A stretch of 6,792 nucleotides of DNA from SOIA01 sp050116035 (GTDB lineage Bacteria; Acidobacteriota; Aminicenantia; Aminicenantales; Aminicenantaceae), in assembly GCA_050116035.1 (NCBI GenBank), contig JASFPJ010000180.1, positions 1 to 6,792 of the forward strand, given 5' to 3'. The translations under genes and the position numbers were made by a program. Shown in pieces: positions 6,523 through 6,792 of this stretch; position 1 is the stretch's first letter, and every line of letters starts with the position of its first letter. A model generated the notes under the pieces. The model saw nothing but the letters and a program-made list of their open reading frames with translations, was not told where the DNA came from and made no database searches.

Positions 6523-6680
6523 GCTCAGTAATTAGCTAACACTTTTTGGAAGTCATTGCGAACGGAGTGAAGCAATCTCATATAAAGAAAAACATTTTTC
6601 CTTAAGAGATTGCCACGCTTCGCTCGCAATGACATGTTTGCCTTATTGTCATTACAAAAAAAGTTACCTAATTAGTGAGC
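6523..6680. repeat. Outer imperfect inverted repeat enclosing the second dispersed palindrome
   Basis: GCTCAGTAATTAGCTAAC (6523-6540) and GTTACCTAATTAGTGAGC (6663-6680) are inverted copies with 16 of 18 positions matching. The match continues inward as an A/T run (ACTTTTT at 6541-6547, AAAAAA at 6657-6662). The arms lie just outside the palindrome at 6552-6633. They could be terminal repeats of a larger non-autonomous element, or a former operon-end hairpin split by insertion of the inner repeat. Confidence 0.6.
6552..6633. repeat. Second copy of the dispersed palindromic repeat
   Basis: Left arm 6552-6579 (starts GTCATTGCGAACGG, ends AGCAATCTC) and right arm 6606-6633 (minus-strand reading starts GTCATTGCGAGCGA, ends GGCAATCTC) match in 23 of 28 positions, around a 26-base AT-rich loop. 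It belongs to the family seen at 956-1108. It lies 41 bases after the operon stop. The transcript would fold into a long hairpin that could stop 3' exonucleases, but no U-run follows it, so it is not a classical intrinsic terminator. Confidence 0.85.
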
Positions 6681-6741
6681 ATAAGCACCATTCGCTGTTT
6701 GGGCGGCTTCTGATAAAAAAGGCTGTATTCAGGGAAAAAGT

Positions 6742-6792
6742 TGCTCGGGTAGCCGGACTCGAATCCGCACATAAGTTATCCAATGAGGGATT
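6742..6792 (-). other. tRNA-like fragment without an anticodon arm (runs to the right edge)
   Basis: On the minus strand, CTCATTGGATAA resembles a tRNA D-arm (compare GCTCAGTTGGATAG). GGATTCGAGTCCGG resembles a T-arm, and TACCCGAG an acceptor 3' strand. Only about 16 bases separate the D-loop GG from the T-loop TTC, where a normal tRNA has about 34, so an anticodon arm does not fit. The T-stem also has mismatches. The 5' acceptor strand would lie beyond the window. It is probably a decayed tRNA or a tRNA-derived integration-site remnant, and may be coincidence. Confidence 0.25.

Noticed and set aside
6552..6633. Intrinsic terminator of the operon
   Set aside because: The stem is long and GC-containing, but no run of T follows on the plus strand, so it does not meet the usual terminator pattern.

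Overview
The window looks like a chromosomal piece from an uncultivated or little-studied bacterium. The best taxonomic hint is the partial gene at the left edge, a secreted 'VWFA-related' protein of a type especially common in Acidobacteriota and Aminicenantota-like lineages. The assignment is an inference from one family and is weak. By eye, the left third (1-2460) is AT-rich and gene-poor. The right part (2468-6510) is more GC-balanced and densely coding.

Layout. 1-821 (minus): 5' part of an exported VWFA-related protein running off the left edge, with a good sigma70-type promoter at 840-868. 822-1459: no convincing gene, but a composite palindromic repeat at 956-1108 built from three copies of an arm that starts GTCATTGCGAG and ends GGCAATC. 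1460-2103 (minus): a gene with a strong Shine-Dalgarno sequence whose frame breaks after 34 codons, exactly at the -1 slippery heptamer GGGAAAG. The joined product (214 aa) resembles tandem Lrp/AsnC ligand-binding (RAM) domains without a helix-turn-helix. 2104-2467: divergent intergenic region with candidate promoters. 2468-6510 (plus): a tight three-gene operon of a MoxR-family AAA+ ATPase, a DUF58 protein starting with GTG 3 bases after the moxR stop, and an 8-TM protein overlapping the DUF58 stop by ATGA. That last protein has an N-terminal zinc-finger and a C-terminal DUF4129-like domain. 6511-6792: no gene, a second copy of the dispersed palindrome (6552-6633) nested inside an outer inverted repeat (6523-6680), and a tRNA-like fragment at the right edge.

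How the genes work together. MoxR ATPases are usually paired with DUF58/VWA proteins and are thought to act as chaperone-like remodelling machines. Many such loci add a TgpA-type membrane transglutaminase (N-terminal TM bundle, periplasmic transglutaminase, TM, cytoplasmic DUF4129). Here the third protein keeps that topology, but the place of the transglutaminase is taken by a ~50-residue charged linker, and a cytoplasmic zinc finger has been added at the N-terminus. This is the most distinctive protein in the window. The other points worth a second look are the possible programmed frameshift and the nested palindromes.
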